DNA of 27,213 nucleotides from UBA3496 sp964558115 (GCA_964558115.1 CAZLCI010000025.1:1-27213), one strand, 5' to 3'; counted from the first letter of the stretch, positions 14,205 through 23,723 are shown. Program-made: numbers and translations. The notes: generated from the sequence alone by a model not told the origin.

Positions 14205-16007
14205 TTATTTCTGTTCTTTATCATCAGAAGACAAATCTTCTTCAGTCACGTCTGGAGATTTTTCGGGTTCTGATTCAGATACCTCACTCTTTGTTTCTTC
14301 AACCGTTTCTTCAGGGATAGAAGCCTGACTAATTAATGCATCTTCACCTGTTGCTTCAATATATTCTTTAATACTTAGACCAAGTCTTCTTTGATCTGCT
14401 TCAATTTTAACAACTCTCATATTGAAAATATCCCCAACTCTAACAATCTCTTCCGGTTTATTAACTTTCTCCTCACTAAGCTCTGAAATATGAACAAGGC
14501 CTTCTAGTTCGGGTTCCGGAGAAGCAAAAACTCCAAAATTAGTTATCTTGGTTATTTCTGCCTTGATATTGTCTCCTACAGAATATTTTTTTTCTATGTC
14601 TACCCACGGGTCAGAAGAAAGTTGTTTCATACCTAAAGAAAGTCTTTCTTTCTCTGTATCAATACTAAGAACTACAGCTTCTACTTCTTGTCCCTTGTCC
14701 AAAATTTCAGACGGGTGTTTAAACCTTTGCGTCCAGGAAATATCAGAAATGTGAATCAACCCATCTATTCCATCTTCTAAAGAAACAAAAGCGCCAAATT
14801 CAGTGAGATTTCTAACTTGTCCTTGAACATGTGTTCCTACTGCAAATCTATCATGAACATTATCCCAAGGATTCTTCTCAATTTGTTTTATCCCAAGCGA
14901 TATCCTTCGTGAATCAACTTGTACATCTAAAACGACAGCATCAACAATATCGTTCATAGAAACAATTTTCGAAGGATGTCTTACTCGTCTTGTCCAAGAC
15001 ATTTCCGAAACATGAACAAGACCTTCAATTCCATGTTCTAACTCAAGGAAAACACCATAATCTGTTATAGAAACAACTCTTCCTCTAACTCTTCCACCAG
15101 AAGGATATTTTATTGTTACGCTATCCCAGGGATCCGGTGTTATCTGTTTATGTCCAAGAGAAACTCTTTCTTTTTCCTTGTCATAATTTAGAATAAGAAC
15201 CTTGATTGTATCTCCTAGACTTACAACTTCTGAGGGATGATTAACCCTTCCCCATGACATATCTGTAATATGAAGTAATCCGTCAATCCCACCCAAGTCT
15301 ATAAATGCACCATAATCTGTAATATTTTTAACAATACCAACAGCCTGTTGACCTTCTTCGATAGTCTTGAGAGTCTCACGTTTCATTTCTGCTCTCTCAT
15401 CTTCAAGCAAAACTCTACGTGATAAAACTATATTTCCTCTTTTTCTACTTAATTTGATTATTTTCAGTTCAAGTTGTTTTCCAATAAACTGATCTAGATC
15501 TCTAACCGGCCTCAAATCAACCTGTGAGCCAGGCAAAAATGCTTTCAGTCCAACATCTACAGTCAAACCACCTTTAATCCGTGCAGTTACCCTTCCCATA
15601 ATATTTTCTTCTTTTTCATAAGCAAGGGTCAGTTCATCCCAAATTTTTATCCGGTTTGCCTTCTCTTTTGATAAGACTAAAACACCATCTTCATCCTCAC
15701 AGTTCTCTACAAATACCTCTACAGGGTCACCTACATTCAGTTCACTGCCCCTAGATGGAAATTCTAACCTCGGGACCAAACCTTCTGATTTGTATCCTAC
15801 ATCAACGAGGATGAAATCACTTTCGAAACCAACTATTGTTCCATTGACAATTTCTCCATCCTTAATCTGAAATGTAGAAGCATAAACATCTTCCATACTC
15901 TCTGGAGTTAAAGATTCAAAATCATCGATACCGTCCATAAGTTCCGCAAAAGTCTTAACAGTACTTACTTTTTCTTCAGTAGAACTATCTTGGGTTGTAT
16001 CATCCAT
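14205..16007 (-). CDS. rpsA: 30S ribosomal protein S1
   Basis: S1 helps the small subunit load mRNA, mainly those with weak ribosome sites. The 600-residue protein shows six S1 (OB-fold) repeats, starting at about residues 52, 134, 219, 304, 391 and 478. The first two are divergent and bind the ribosome in known S1 proteins; the last four carry strong RNA-binding patterns such as ITDYGAF, GLVHVSEMSW and RRISLGIKQ. The first ~35 and last ~45 residues are acidic and low in complexity. The ATG has only a distant GAGG (~13 nt), a weak site often seen for rpsA, which is autoregulated in E. coli. It follows cmk by 105 bp, where a promoter is likely. Confidence 0.97.
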   Translation of the reverse strand: MDDTTQDSSTEEKVSTVKTFAELMDGIDDFESLTPESMEDVYASTFQIKDGEIVNGTIVGFESDFILVDVGYKSEGLVPRLEFPSRGSELNVGDPVEVFVENCEDEDGVLVLSKEKANRIKIWDELTLAYEKEENIMGRVTARIKGGLTVDVGLKAFLPGSQVDLRPVRDLDQFIGKQLELKIIKLSRKRGNIVLSRRVLLEDERAEMKRETLKTIEEGQQAVGIVKNITDYGAFIDLGGIDGLLHITDMSWGRVNHPSEVVSLGDTIKVLILNYDKEKERVSLGHKQITPDPWDSVTIKYPSGGRVRGRVVSITDYGVFLELEHGIEGLVHVSEMSWTRRVRHPSKIVSMNDIVDAVVLDVQVDSRRISLGIKQIEKNPWDNVHDRFAVGTHVQGQVRNLTEFGAFVSLEDGIDGLIHISDISWTQRFKHPSEILDKGQEVEAVVLSIDTEKERLSLGMKQLSSDPWVDIEKKYSVGDNIKAEITKITNFGVFASPEPELEGLVHISELSEEKVNKPEEIVRVGDIFNMRVVKIEADQRRLGLSIKEYIEATGEDALISQASIPEETVEETKSEVSESEPEKSPDVTEEDLSSDDKEQK

Positions 16008-16069
16008 AAATTTAGATAAACCTCTATAATTTAATAAAAAGACTTAAACTTAAATGTAACAGGTGACGA

Positions 16070-16098
16070 ATGCTACTTTAAGGAAAAGAAATCGTCAA
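16070..16098 (-). promoter_or_regulatory. Probable rpsA promoter
   Basis: On the minus strand TTGACG (16098-16093), a 17-nt spacer and TAGCAT (16075-16070) fit sigma-70 boxes. The transcript would start near 16062, leaving a leader of about 55 nt with a poor Shine-Dalgarno. This gives rpsA-sppA-ihfB independent expression inside the long operon. Confidence 0.5.
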
Positions 16099-16112
16099 CA
16101 CGTCTAGGCTTG

Positions 16113-16814
16113 TTATCGTGAAATTAGATGTTTTTCTACTTTATCAAATACGAACTGAAACACTTCGTCAAGTGATTTGTCAGTCGTATCAACTAAAATA
16201 GCGTTTTCTGCTCTTTTCAGTGGAGAATTAGCCCTAGTTCTATCTCGATCATCTCTATTTTTTAATTGTATAGACACATTTTCAAGATTACTTCCAAGGT
16301 TATTATCTCCCAATTCTTTTAATCTTCTCTTTATTCGAACTTCTTCATCAGCATCAAAGTAGAATTTAAGATGAGCATCCGGAAAAACAACAGTTCCTAT
16401 ATCTCTTCCTTCAAGTACTGCACCCTTTTTTCTCCCATATTTTCTTTGATAACCTAAAAGTACTGTGCGTACACTCGTATCTGCCGAGATAAATGAAGCA
16501 AGTTCTGAAATTTTCTCATGGCGAAGAAGAGTTGTAACATCCTGACCATTTATAAAGTTTTTCCAACCTAAACTTGTTTTTTTACTATCAAATTTCATAT
16601 TCTTCGCAAATGATGAAGCTAATTCAAGGTCACTAGTGCCTTTGCCTTCTTTTCCCATTAAAAAAGCAACTCCTCTATATAAAGCACCTGTTTCAAGATA
16701 ATCCCAATCTAATGAAGTTGCGAGTTTTTTTGCAACACTACTCTTACCTGTACCAGCCGCACCATCAATAGCAACAACTATTCCTATGCCTTCATCAACA
16801 GGTATCCCTGTCAT
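16113..16814 (-). CDS. cmk: Cytidylate kinase
   Basis: Cmk phosphorylates CMP and dCMP. The protein of 233 residues has the phosphate loop GAAGTGKS (18-25), the substrate motif LETGALYR, the EGRDIGTVVFPDAHLKFY segment and RDDRDRTR near the C-terminus, all diagnostic. The start chosen is ATG 16814, with AAGGA six bases upstream; its ATGA overlaps the tyrA stop. A longer frame to 16838 adds eight residues without family match and would overlap tyrA more. The order tyrA-cmk-rpsA is widely conserved, often with aroA between tyrA and cmk; here aroA is missing. Confidence 0.95.
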   Translation of the reverse strand: MTGIPVDEGIGIVVAIDGAAGTGKSSVAKKLATSLDWDYLETGALYRGVAFLMGKEGKGTSDLELASSFAKNMKFDSKKTSLGWKNFINGQDVTTLLRHEKISELASFISADTSVRTVLLGYQRKYGRKKGAVLEGRDIGTVVFPDAHLKFYFDADEEVRIKRRLKELGDNNLGSNLENVSIQLKNRDDRDRTRANSPLKRAENAILVDTTDKSLDEVFQFVFDKVEKHLISR

Positions 16815-17677
16815 TTCTCTTCCTTTGCATTTAGCCAAGAATCTCTTCCATTCTTAGCACTCAGAAACATTTCCTGTAGAGAATTTTCGTCTGCATTTTC
16901 AATTAAATCATAAATAGAATTCAGATTATCACGAAAAGTCTTTATAGAATCTAAAATTGCTTCCTTGTTTTGTACACATATTTCACTCCACATTTCCGGA
17001 TTACTAGAAGCAATACGAGTAAAATCTTTAAAGCCACCTGCAGCATAAGAAATACCATTACCCTCTAGCACTGAATTCACAAGAGCGTATGCAACAACAT
17101 GGGGCAAGTGACTAATATCCGAAAGAATTCGATCATGTTTGTCTGGGTCTAAGAGTTCAACTCTCGAACCTAAACCAATCCAAAAGTTTTTTAATCTTTC
17201 AATAGCAGTTTTTGAGTTTTTTTCAATAGGAGTTAGAATCGTCACATGATTCTCAAATAAACTAGCAAAACTAGCTTCAACACCAGAAGATTCTGTTCCT
17301 GCTATGGGATGACCACCAATAAATTCGGCATTCGCATTTAAACTTTCCTTAAAAACATCAACCACTTTCCCTTTAACACTTCCTACATCGGTTATGATAG
17401 TTTGAGAATCAAGTTTCGGCAAAAGTGAAGATATAATATTTATCGACTTTTCTACCGGTGTGGCAATCACTACCAAATCAGAACCTTTAACTGCATCCAT
17501 AAGATCTGACTCATAACTATCTATAACCCCAAGAGAAACTGCACTATCCAAATTTTTTTTTGTTCTACCAAATCCAATAAACTTTTCAACTAGGCCTTCC
17601 TCTCTAGCTTTTCTTGCCATAGAACCACCTATAAGTCCTACTCCAACAATTGTCATTTGTTCAAAAAGTTGAGTCAT
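16811..17677 (-). CDS. tyrA: Prephenate (or arogenate) dehydrogenase
   Basis: TyrA oxidatively decarboxylates prephenate toward tyrosine. The 288-residue protein begins with the dinucleotide motif GVGLIGGS (12-19). The conserved SDVGSVK-like ITDVGSVK and GGHPIAGTESSG follow, then DISHLPHVVAYAL with the substrate-site histidine. No ACT or chorismate mutase domain is attached, so feedback control by tyrosine, if any, does not come from an added domain. Whether it prefers prephenate or arogenate cannot be read from sequence. The ATG overlaps the hisC stop as ATGA, and the gene overlaps cmk the same way. An internal ATG at codon 8 is possible but sits very close to the NAD loop. Confidence 0.94.
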   Translation of the reverse strand: MTQLFEQMTIVGVGLIGGSMARKAREEGLVEKFIGFGRTKKNLDSAVSLGVIDSYESDLMDAVKGSDLVVIATPVEKSINIISSLLPKLDSQTIITDVGSVKGKVVDVFKESLNANAEFIGGHPIAGTESSGVEASFASLFENHVTILTPIEKNSKTAIERLKNFWIGLGSRVELLDPDKHDRILSDISHLPHVVAYALVNSVLEGNGISYAAGGFKDFTRIASSNPEMWSEICVQNKEAILDSIKTFRDNLNSIYDLIENADENSLQEMFLSAKNGRDSWLNAKEEK

Positions 17678-18765
17678 TTAACTACTTCCTTTAAATCTTT
17701 AATAAATCTGCGATTTTCATCCATCGTACCAATTGACACTCTGATATGTGAAGGAAATCCATACCCTGTTACAGGTCTCACTATGACACCCCTCCTTAAA
17801 AGCATATCGTATACACGATCACCATCAGAAACATCAACCATCAGAAAGTTTCCTTGTGTCGGCACAAATGATATCCCAAGTGAAGTTAATTCTTTTACTA
17901 AAAATTCACGTCCTTCTATATTAGCGGAAATAGTTTTATTTACATGCTCTTGATCTCCAAGAGCTTTCTCTGCAGCTAGCAATGCCAAAGAGTTTACGTT
18001 AAAAGGCTCTCGAACTTTGCTAAGTATCGAAATTATTTCAGGTTGTGCAATTCCATAACCTATCCTCAAGCCTGCCAAACCATAAACTTTAGAAAATGTC
18101 CTAAGAGCAATTAAATTATGATATTTACTCATTAGTTCTAAGGTTCTTGGATAATTATCATCTGTGACGAATTGACAATAAGCCTCATCAACTACAACTA
18201 AAATATTTTCTGGAATCTCTTCCAACAATCTCAAGAGTGCAGATTCTCCAAAAGAAGTTCCAGTAGGATTATTAGGATTTGCCAAGAAAATTATCTTGGT
18301 CTTTTCATCAACTCTTCTCAAAATATCATCTAAATCATGAGTATAATCTTTCATAGGAGAAATATTCATCTTGCAACAACTGAGTTGAGAAACAATTTTA
18401 TATACTATAAAAGCACCTTCAGAGAACACAACAGAGTCATCAGGATTTAAAAAAGCATGGGCTATAATCTCTAAAACTTCATTAGTTCCATTACCAAAAA
18501 TAAAGCATTCTTCATCTAAACCATGAAATTGAGAGAGTGCTTTTTTTAAATAAAAACCGCTGCCATCTGGGTACCGATTCAGATCAGAGAATCCATTCTT
18601 CATAGCTGCAACAGCAAGTGGGGAAGGACCTAAAGGATTTTCATTTGAAGCTAACTTGATCGATTCCTCTAATCCCAGTTCCCTCTCTAACTCCTCAACA
18701 GGTTTCCCAGGAAGATATACTATAATATCTTCAACACAATCTGATGTTCTCGACTTAAATTTCAA
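17674..18765 (-). CDS. hisC: Histidinol-phosphate / aromatic aminotransferase (HisC-like)
   Basis: This PLP enzyme of fold type I has about 363 residues. Motifs are SNENPLGPSP, the NPNNPTG turn, the VDEAYCQF segment and the PLP lysine in RTFSKVYGLAGLRIGYG. It is HisC by similarity. Its position between pheA and tyrA suggests it also, or mainly, transaminates phenylpyruvate, hydroxyphenylpyruvate or prephenate, as HisC homologues do in several bacteria. The start is likely TTG 18765, with GGAGG five bases upstream. A GTG at 18777 in the same frame lies before that ribosome site. The stop overlaps the tyrA ATG. Confidence 0.9.
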   Translation of the reverse strand: MKFKSRTSDCVEDIIVYLPGKPVEELERELGLEESIKLASNENPLGPSPLAVAAMKNGFSDLNRYPDGSGFYLKKALSQFHGLDEECFIFGNGTNEVLEIIAHAFLNPDDSVVFSEGAFIVYKIVSQLSCCKMNISPMKDYTHDLDDILRRVDEKTKIIFLANPNNPTGTSFGESALLRLLEEIPENILVVVDEAYCQFVTDDNYPRTLELMSKYHNLIALRTFSKVYGLAGLRIGYGIAQPEIISILSKVREPFNVNSLALLAAEKALGDQEHVNKTISANIEGREFLVKELTSLGISFVPTQGNFLMVDVSDGDRVYDMLLRRGVIVRPVTGYGFPSHIRVSIGTMDENRRFIKDLKEVVK

Positions 18766-18783
18766 ATCTACCTCCACTTTTAC

Positions 18784-19641
18784 CTAGGGGGAAACATCAT
18801 ACTTGGGATATGAACCTAAAATTCGAAAGAAACTTACTTCATTTTTCAATTCAACAATTGTTTCCCTGAAATTTTTATCTTCAGCATGACCTTCAATATC
18901 AACAAAAAAAACGTAATCCCATGCTTGTCTTTTTGATGGTCTAGATTCAATTTTAGTTAAATTCAAATCTCTTTCAGCAATAGGTTTAAGGAATCTATAC
19001 AAAGCCCCCGGTTGGTTTTTCAAAACAAACAATAAACTTGTTTTAGATTCACTCTCTTTTTCATTCTGCTTTTTCCCAATTACAAAGAAACGAGTTGAAT
19101 TGCTTTCTGAAGTATCTAATTTTTCAACAAGTATATTCAAACTATAAATATCTGCAGCAATCGGATTACTAAGCGCACCAAGGCTTGGATCCTTAGAACA
19201 ATATTTTGCAGCAAGAGAGGTACTACTTACTTCCTCAAAGTCTATATCAGGGGCATTCTCGAGAAACCAATTCCTACACTGTGCAATAGCGTGAGGATGG
19301 CTCAATACTTTTTTTATTTTTTTCAAACTATTTGATTTAGACAATAGATGAATGTCGATTGGCAGATAAATTTCACCAGTAACTAGAACAGAAGACTCAA
19401 TAAGCAAATCTAGTGTTATATTGACGGTACCTTCTAGTGCATTCTCAATCGGGACAATGCCATATATAGATTTGCCATTTTCTACACTCTTAAAAACCGA
19501 TGAAATATCGTCCTCTGGATTATATATAGCTGTTTTATGAGTTGAGAAAAAACGCAAGGCAGCATCATGAGTAAAAGTTGCTTCAGGACCTAGATAACTC
19601 ACATTAAATAAATTTTCATAACCTTCAATTGTATTTTTCAA
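18784..19641 (-). CDS. pheA: Prephenate dehydratase (monofunctional, with ACT domain)
   Basis: The enzyme turns prephenate into phenylpyruvate for phenylalanine. Residues ~13-190 form the dehydratase domain: YLGPEATFTH, VPIENALEGTV, and NSTRFFVIG, which carries the catalytic Thr of the TRF motif. Residues ~203-285 form an ACT domain with ESRPSKR, the element that binds phenylalanine for feedback inhibition in this family. At 285 residues there is no N-terminal chorismate mutase, unlike the fused P-protein of many proteobacteria, so chorismate-to-prephenate must be done by a gene outside the window. The start is TTG with AAAGGA six bases upstream, 20 bp after trpC. Confidence 0.95.
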   Translation of the reverse strand: MKNTIEGYENLFNVSYLGPEATFTHDAALRFFSTHKTAIYNPEDDISSVFKSVENGKSIYGIVPIENALEGTVNITLDLLIESSVLVTGEIYLPIDIHLLSKSNSLKKIKKVLSHPHAIAQCRNWFLENAPDIDFEEVSSTSLAAKYCSKDPSLGALSNPIAADIYSLNILVEKLDTSESNSTRFFVIGKKQNEKESESKTSLLFVLKNQPGALYRFLKPIAERDLNLTKIESRPSKRQAWDYVFFVDIEGHAEDKNFRETIVELKNEVSFFRILGSYPKYDVSP

Positions 19642-19661
19642 AACAAATCCTTTTTGAAAAA

Positions 19662-20492
19662 TTACTCTCCACGTAGTTCCTTAATAAGATTTTTTGGAGA
19701 ATAGGATTTCATAAGAGATTCTCCAACGAGAATTGCATCAATTCCAGCCTCAACAAGTGGCTCCACATCAGACCACCCATTAATACCACTTTCAGAAACG
19801 AGGACAAAATTTTTCCTGTCAGACGGAGCAATGTTAGAAAATATTTTCAAAGTATTTCCAGTATCAACTTTGAAAGTTTTCAAATCTCTATTGTTTACAC
19901 CTATTATCTTTGAATCAGCTTCTAAAGCTCGTTCTAAATCTTTCTCTGTATAAACCTCAACAAGAGCATCCATACCATACTCTGCCGCTAATAATCGCAA
20001 GTCAGCCAATAGGTTAGTTTCTAAAATTGTTGCAATCAATAAAATGGCATCTGCACCAGATGCTCGAGCCTCAAAAATTTGGTAAGGATCAAAAATAAAT
20101 TCTTTCCTCATGACTGGAATTTTAACACTCGAAGCAACTTCAGAAAGATCAGAAAGACTACCAAGAAATTTTCTCTTCTCAGTAAGAACTGAAACAGCAG
20201 AGGCTCCTGATTCTTCATATTCAGCAGCTATCTTTGAAGGTGAGAATTCACTTACGAGAAGACCCTTAGAAGGTGATGCCTTCTTCACTTCTGCTATTAC
20301 ATTAATATAGTGACTTTTGCGAGTTAATCTTGTTGAATTTGATTTCAACGCTTCAACCAAACTAACAGTAGATGGCATATCATTCAATGATTTGCGAAGT
20401 TCACTTTCATCTATTTTAGACTTGCTTGAAGAAAGATCATCTTTCACACCATCTACCAGATCATCAAGAATTGTTTTTGTTGAAAGTATCAC
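19662..20492 (-). CDS. trpC: Indole-3-glycerol-phosphate synthase
   Basis: TrpC closes the indole ring, the fourth step from chorismate to tryptophan. The 276-residue barrel carries IAEVKKASPSKG (catalytic E68, K70), MRKEFIFDPYQI, GVNNRDLKTFKV and VSESGI, followed by a phosphate-binding AILVGESLM. No TrpF domain is fused. The start is GTG and overlaps the trpD stop as GTGA; a GAGGT site lies inside the end of trpD. trpF, trpB and trpA, which often follow, are not here; pheA comes next after 20 bp. Confidence 0.96.
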   Translation of the reverse strand: MILSTKTILDDLVDGVKDDLSSSKSKIDESELRKSLNDMPSTVSLVEALKSNSTRLTRKSHYINVIAEVKKASPSKGLLVSEFSPSKIAAEYEESGASAVSVLTEKRKFLGSLSDLSEVASSVKIPVMRKEFIFDPYQIFEARASGADAILLIATILETNLLADLRLLAAEYGMDALVEVYTEKDLERALEADSKIIGVNNRDLKTFKVDTGNTLKIFSNIAPSDRKNFVLVSESGINGWSDVEPLVEAGIDAILVGESLMKSYSPKNLIKELRGE

Positions 20493-21502
20493 GAATTAGT
20501 TACCTCAATAAGCTGATCTAATTTTTCAATCGCTTTACCATTATCTATTACTTCTGCTGCAAGATTCACTCCGTCTAAAAGATTATCGACATGACCAGAA
20601 GCTAATAGAGCAGCCGAAACATTCATTAGAACAACATCCCTCTTAGCTCCTTTTTCTCCGTTTAGAATTCTTCTGGTTATTTCTGCATTCTCTTTCGGTT
20701 TGCCGCCTAGCAATTCTTTACTTTTCACTTTTTGAAATCCAAAATCCTCAGGACTGATTTCATAAGTTCTCACTTCCTCGCCATTCCATTCTGAAACCTT
20801 TGTTGAAGCACAAAGAGTAATTTCATCCATTCCATCCAAACCGTGAACAACTAATGCTCTTTTGCAACCTAATTTCGACAAAACATCAGCTATTAATTCG
20901 GTAAGCATTTCAGAATAAACACCAACAAGCAGAGTATCTGCATTTGCCGGATTTGTAAGGGGTCCCATAACATTAAAAATACTTCTCATTGAAAGTTCTC
21001 TCCTAGGACCAATTGCATGTTTCATAGCACCATGTAAAAGTGGAGCAAAAAGAAAAGCTATTCCTACTTCATCCAAACATCTTCCAACTTTTTCAGGGGG
21101 AATCTCAATATTTACTCCTAGTTCTTTCAATACATCTGCAGCACCAGAACTACTAGAAACAGAACGGTTCCCGTGTTTTGCAACTGGCTGACCTGTAGCA
21201 GAAACAACTAAAGCAGACGTCGTACTAATATTAAATGTATGAGTACCATCACCACCAGTTCCGACGACATCCACTATTTCCGAATGTCTGCTTTTTATCT
21301 TAGTAGACTTACTTCTCATCGAACGAACACTGCCAATTATTTCATCTGGAGACTCTCCAAGCATTCTCAATGCCACAAGATAAGCCCCAATTTGCGCCTC
21401 TGTGGCGTCTCCATTCATAATCTGATCCATCACACTTTCAGCTTCATCAGAAGTGAGATGAATATTTTCTACTAGTTTTCCAATTGCTTTTTCAATCATC
21501 AT
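20489..21502 (-). CDS. trpD: Anthranilate phosphoribosyltransferase
   Basis: TrpD joins anthranilate to PRPP. The 337-residue protein shows the PRPP-binding GTGGDGTHTFNIST (81 onward), then KHGNRSVSSSSGAADVLKELG, and the FNVMGPLTNPA stretch, all family hallmarks. It is not fused to the glutaminase TrpG, which is the separate gene just upstream. Two ATGs stand in tandem (21502 and 21499) behind GGAAG. It lies 36 bp after trpG and overlaps trpC by four bases. Confidence 0.97.
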   Translation of the reverse strand: MMIEKAIGKLVENIHLTSDEAESVMDQIMNGDATEAQIGAYLVALRMLGESPDEIIGSVRSMRSKSTKIKSRHSEIVDVVGTGGDGTHTFNISTTSALVVSATGQPVAKHGNRSVSSSSGAADVLKELGVNIEIPPEKVGRCLDEVGIAFLFAPLLHGAMKHAIGPRRELSMRSIFNVMGPLTNPANADTLLVGVYSEMLTELIADVLSKLGCKRALVVHGLDGMDEITLCASTKVSEWNGEEVRTYEISPEDFGFQKVKSKELLGGKPKENAEITRRILNGEKGAKRDVVLMNVSAALLASGHVDNLLDGVNLAAEVIDNGKAIEKLDQLIEVTNS

Positions 21503-21538
21503 ATCTTCCCTTCAAATAAATAGATGACGAGATACCTC

Positions 21539-22117
21539 TCAAGAACTACTTAATTTTATTGCATTTTTAAGCAGTAGTTTTCCATCCACAGACAAAATAG
21601 ATTCTGGATGAAACTGTACTCCAAATACTAAAGTATCTTTAACATGAATTCCCATAATTTCATCCCTATCCGTCTTTGCACATACAGATATTTTCTCAGG
21701 CAAATTTTTATTTTCAATTATAAGGCTGTGATAACGAGTTGCAGTTACAGGATTCGAAACTCCTCTGAATAGATCTTTATCATCATGAAAAACTTCAGAT
21801 GTCTTCCCATGCATTATTCGTTCTGCACGAATCACTCTAGCACCAAAAACTGCACCTATAACCTGATGTCCAAGACAAACGCCAAGAATAGGAAATTTCT
21901 TAGAAAAAGTTTCTACCACTTTCATAGAAAGACCTGCTTTCTCAGGCCTACTTGGTCCCGGAGAAATCACGATCAAATCCGGATTAAGATCTTCAATATC
22001 ATTGAGTTCAAAAGAGTCATTCCTCCAAACATCTACGCTTGATCCTAGCTCAGAAAAATACTGAAAGAGATTGTAAGTAAATGAATCATAGTTATCTATC
22101 ATTAAAACTTTTGACAC
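21539..22117 (-). CDS. trpG: Anthranilate synthase glutaminase component (also possible PabA)
   Basis: This class I glutamine amidotransferase of 192 residues supplies ammonia to TrpE. The catalytic triad is seen as C81 (GVCLGHQ), H170 and E172 (FHPES). YDSFTYNLFQYF and SPGPSRPEKAG are typical of TrpG/PabA. The start is GTG directly after the trpE TAG, with GGAGGG inside the end of trpE, so the two subunits are made from coupled frames. No separate pabA is seen, so it may also serve folate synthesis. Confidence 0.95.
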   Translation of the reverse strand: MSKVLMIDNYDSFTYNLFQYFSELGSSVDVWRNDSFELNDIEDLNPDLIVISPGPSRPEKAGLSMKVVETFSKKFPILGVCLGHQVIGAVFGARVIRAERIMHGKTSEVFHDDKDLFRGVSNPVTATRYHSLIIENKNLPEKISVCAKTDRDEIMGIHVKDTLVFGVQFHPESILSVDGKLLLKNAIKLSSS

Positions 22118-23644
22118 CTATTTCCCTCCATTCCTTTCTACTACTATAGCATCTCTAGCTACTTGAATTGCTCTCAACATCCCTTTTGCTTTATTAATAG
22201 TCTCTTCAAACTCAAAGCTTGGTTTAGAGTCTGAAACAATACCAGCGCCTACTTGCAAATATATTTTATCATCTTTTATGTAAACAGTTCTTATTGCAAT
22301 ACAAGTGTCCATATTACCATCAAATCCAAAGTAACCTACAGCACCTGCATAAGGACCTCTCCTAACCGGCTCTATCTCTTCAATAATTTCCATAGCTCTT
22401 ACCTTTGGAGCTCCTGAAACTGTGCCTGCGGGAAATGTTGCGCGAATCACGTCGAATGCGTCCTTATCGCTTACAAGTTTTCCGGATACATTACTAACAA
22501 TATGCATAACATGGCTATAACGTTCGACAATCATCTTTTCGGTAACATTAACTGTTCCAGGAACACAGATTCTTCCAATATCATTTCTTCCAAGATCAAG
22601 TAACATAATATGTTCAGCAATTTCTTTTTCGTCAGCAAGGAGTTCTTTTTCTAATTCAAGATCTTCTTTTTCATTTTCTCCTCTTTTTCTGGTACCTGCG
22701 ATCGGACGTACCTCTACAATATCGTCCTCGAGTCTAACTAGGACCTCAGGAGAAGCTCCAACTAGAACAATCTCGTCAAGCGTTAGAAAAAACATATATG
22801 GAGAAGGATTTACTTTCCTTAGTGCACAGTAAAGCGAAAAAGGATCAACATGTAATTGTCTCTCAAGTCTTTGAGAAAGAACTACCTGAATAGCTTCCCC
22901 TTCATTAATTAACTCGACAATCTTACTTACAGAATTTTCAAAGTGTGTTGAAGTAAAAGAAGATGAAAATTGATCCTCCATTAAGCTTTCTTTTTTTTCT
23001 CCTACATTACTATTTTCTTTGAAATTCACAATAAATGATTTTTTTTGAGTAAGACGTTCAACTAAATCATCTATTGAATCTATCGCTTCTTTGTAAGGGT
23101 CTACACTTCCATGATTCAGGAATGCATTTGAAACGACTTTCAGAGATTTATTTAGATTATCAAAAATCACCATAGAACGAGTAAGCATAAAAAAAAGTTC
23201 AGGTAATTCTAGATCGTCATCTGATAAATCTGGGAGTGTTTCGACAAAACGAATTGCATCATAAGAAATATACCCTACTGCACCACCACAAAAACGTGGG
23301 AGACCTTCAACCCTAACAGGATGGTAATTAGACATAAAGTTTTGCATGAATTCAAATGGATCTGATACTTCTAAAGTCTCTGTCAGTTCCCCACGAATTA
23401 CATCCATCTTAGTATCTTTGCTCCTTAAAATAATAAGAGGATCATTGCCAAAAAAAGAATATCTAGCCCACTTTTCTCCTCCCTCAACACTTTCAAATAA
23501 GAAAGAATATTTTTTCTCTCTTATTTTCAAATAGGCTGATACTGGATCTCCAGCAAGCGCAGGAATTTCTTTAAAAATAGGCACAACATTACCCATTTTT
23601 GACAAGTTGCCGAAATCATCCAAACTAGGAAAATATTCTTGCAT
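22118..23644 (-). CDS. trpE: Anthranilate synthase component I
   Basis: TrpE makes anthranilate from chorismate, committing it to tryptophan. The 508-residue protein has an N-terminal regulatory part with SFLFESVEGG, the region that binds tryptophan for feedback inhibition (LLES-type motif). The chorismate-binding domain follows (IAGTRKRG, HIVSNVSG, TFPAGTVSGAPKVRAMEIIEE and RRGPYAGAVGYFG). These features separate it from PabB, which lacks the tryptophan site. The ATG has GGAG about nine bases away. The 79-bp gap after truA holds no tryptophan-rich leader frame, so classic attenuation is not seen. Confidence 0.96.
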   Translation of the reverse strand: MQEYFPSLDDFGNLSKMGNVVPIFKEIPALAGDPVSAYLKIREKKYSFLFESVEGGEKWARYSFFGNDPLIILRSKDTKMDVIRGELTETLEVSDPFEFMQNFMSNYHPVRVEGLPRFCGGAVGYISYDAIRFVETLPDLSDDDLELPELFFMLTRSMVIFDNLNKSLKVVSNAFLNHGSVDPYKEAIDSIDDLVERLTQKKSFIVNFKENSNVGEKKESLMEDQFSSSFTSTHFENSVSKIVELINEGEAIQVVLSQRLERQLHVDPFSLYCALRKVNPSPYMFFLTLDEIVLVGASPEVLVRLEDDIVEVRPIAGTRKRGENEKEDLELEKELLADEKEIAEHIMLLDLGRNDIGRICVPGTVNVTEKMIVERYSHVMHIVSNVSGKLVSDKDAFDVIRATFPAGTVSGAPKVRAMEIIEEIEPVRRGPYAGAVGYFGFDGNMDTCIAIRTVYIKDDKIYLQVGAGIVSDSKPSFEFEETINKAKGMLRAIQVARDAIVVERNGGK

Positions 23645-23723
23645 TTAGAGAAACTCCAAGTTAAAAAGCAAAGAACAAGAAAATAGAATAAGAAACGAAG
23701 ATAACTAATAGAATTAGATACAG

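Noticed and set aside
16815..16838. Longer start for cmk at 16838
   Set aside because: It would overlap tyrA by 28 bp; the ATG at 16814 has AAGGA upstream and forms the usual ATGA junction.
23645..23723. A trp leader peptide or attenuator before trpE
   Set aside because: The gap is only 79 bp and holds no short frame with tandem tryptophan codons and no terminator/antiterminator pair.
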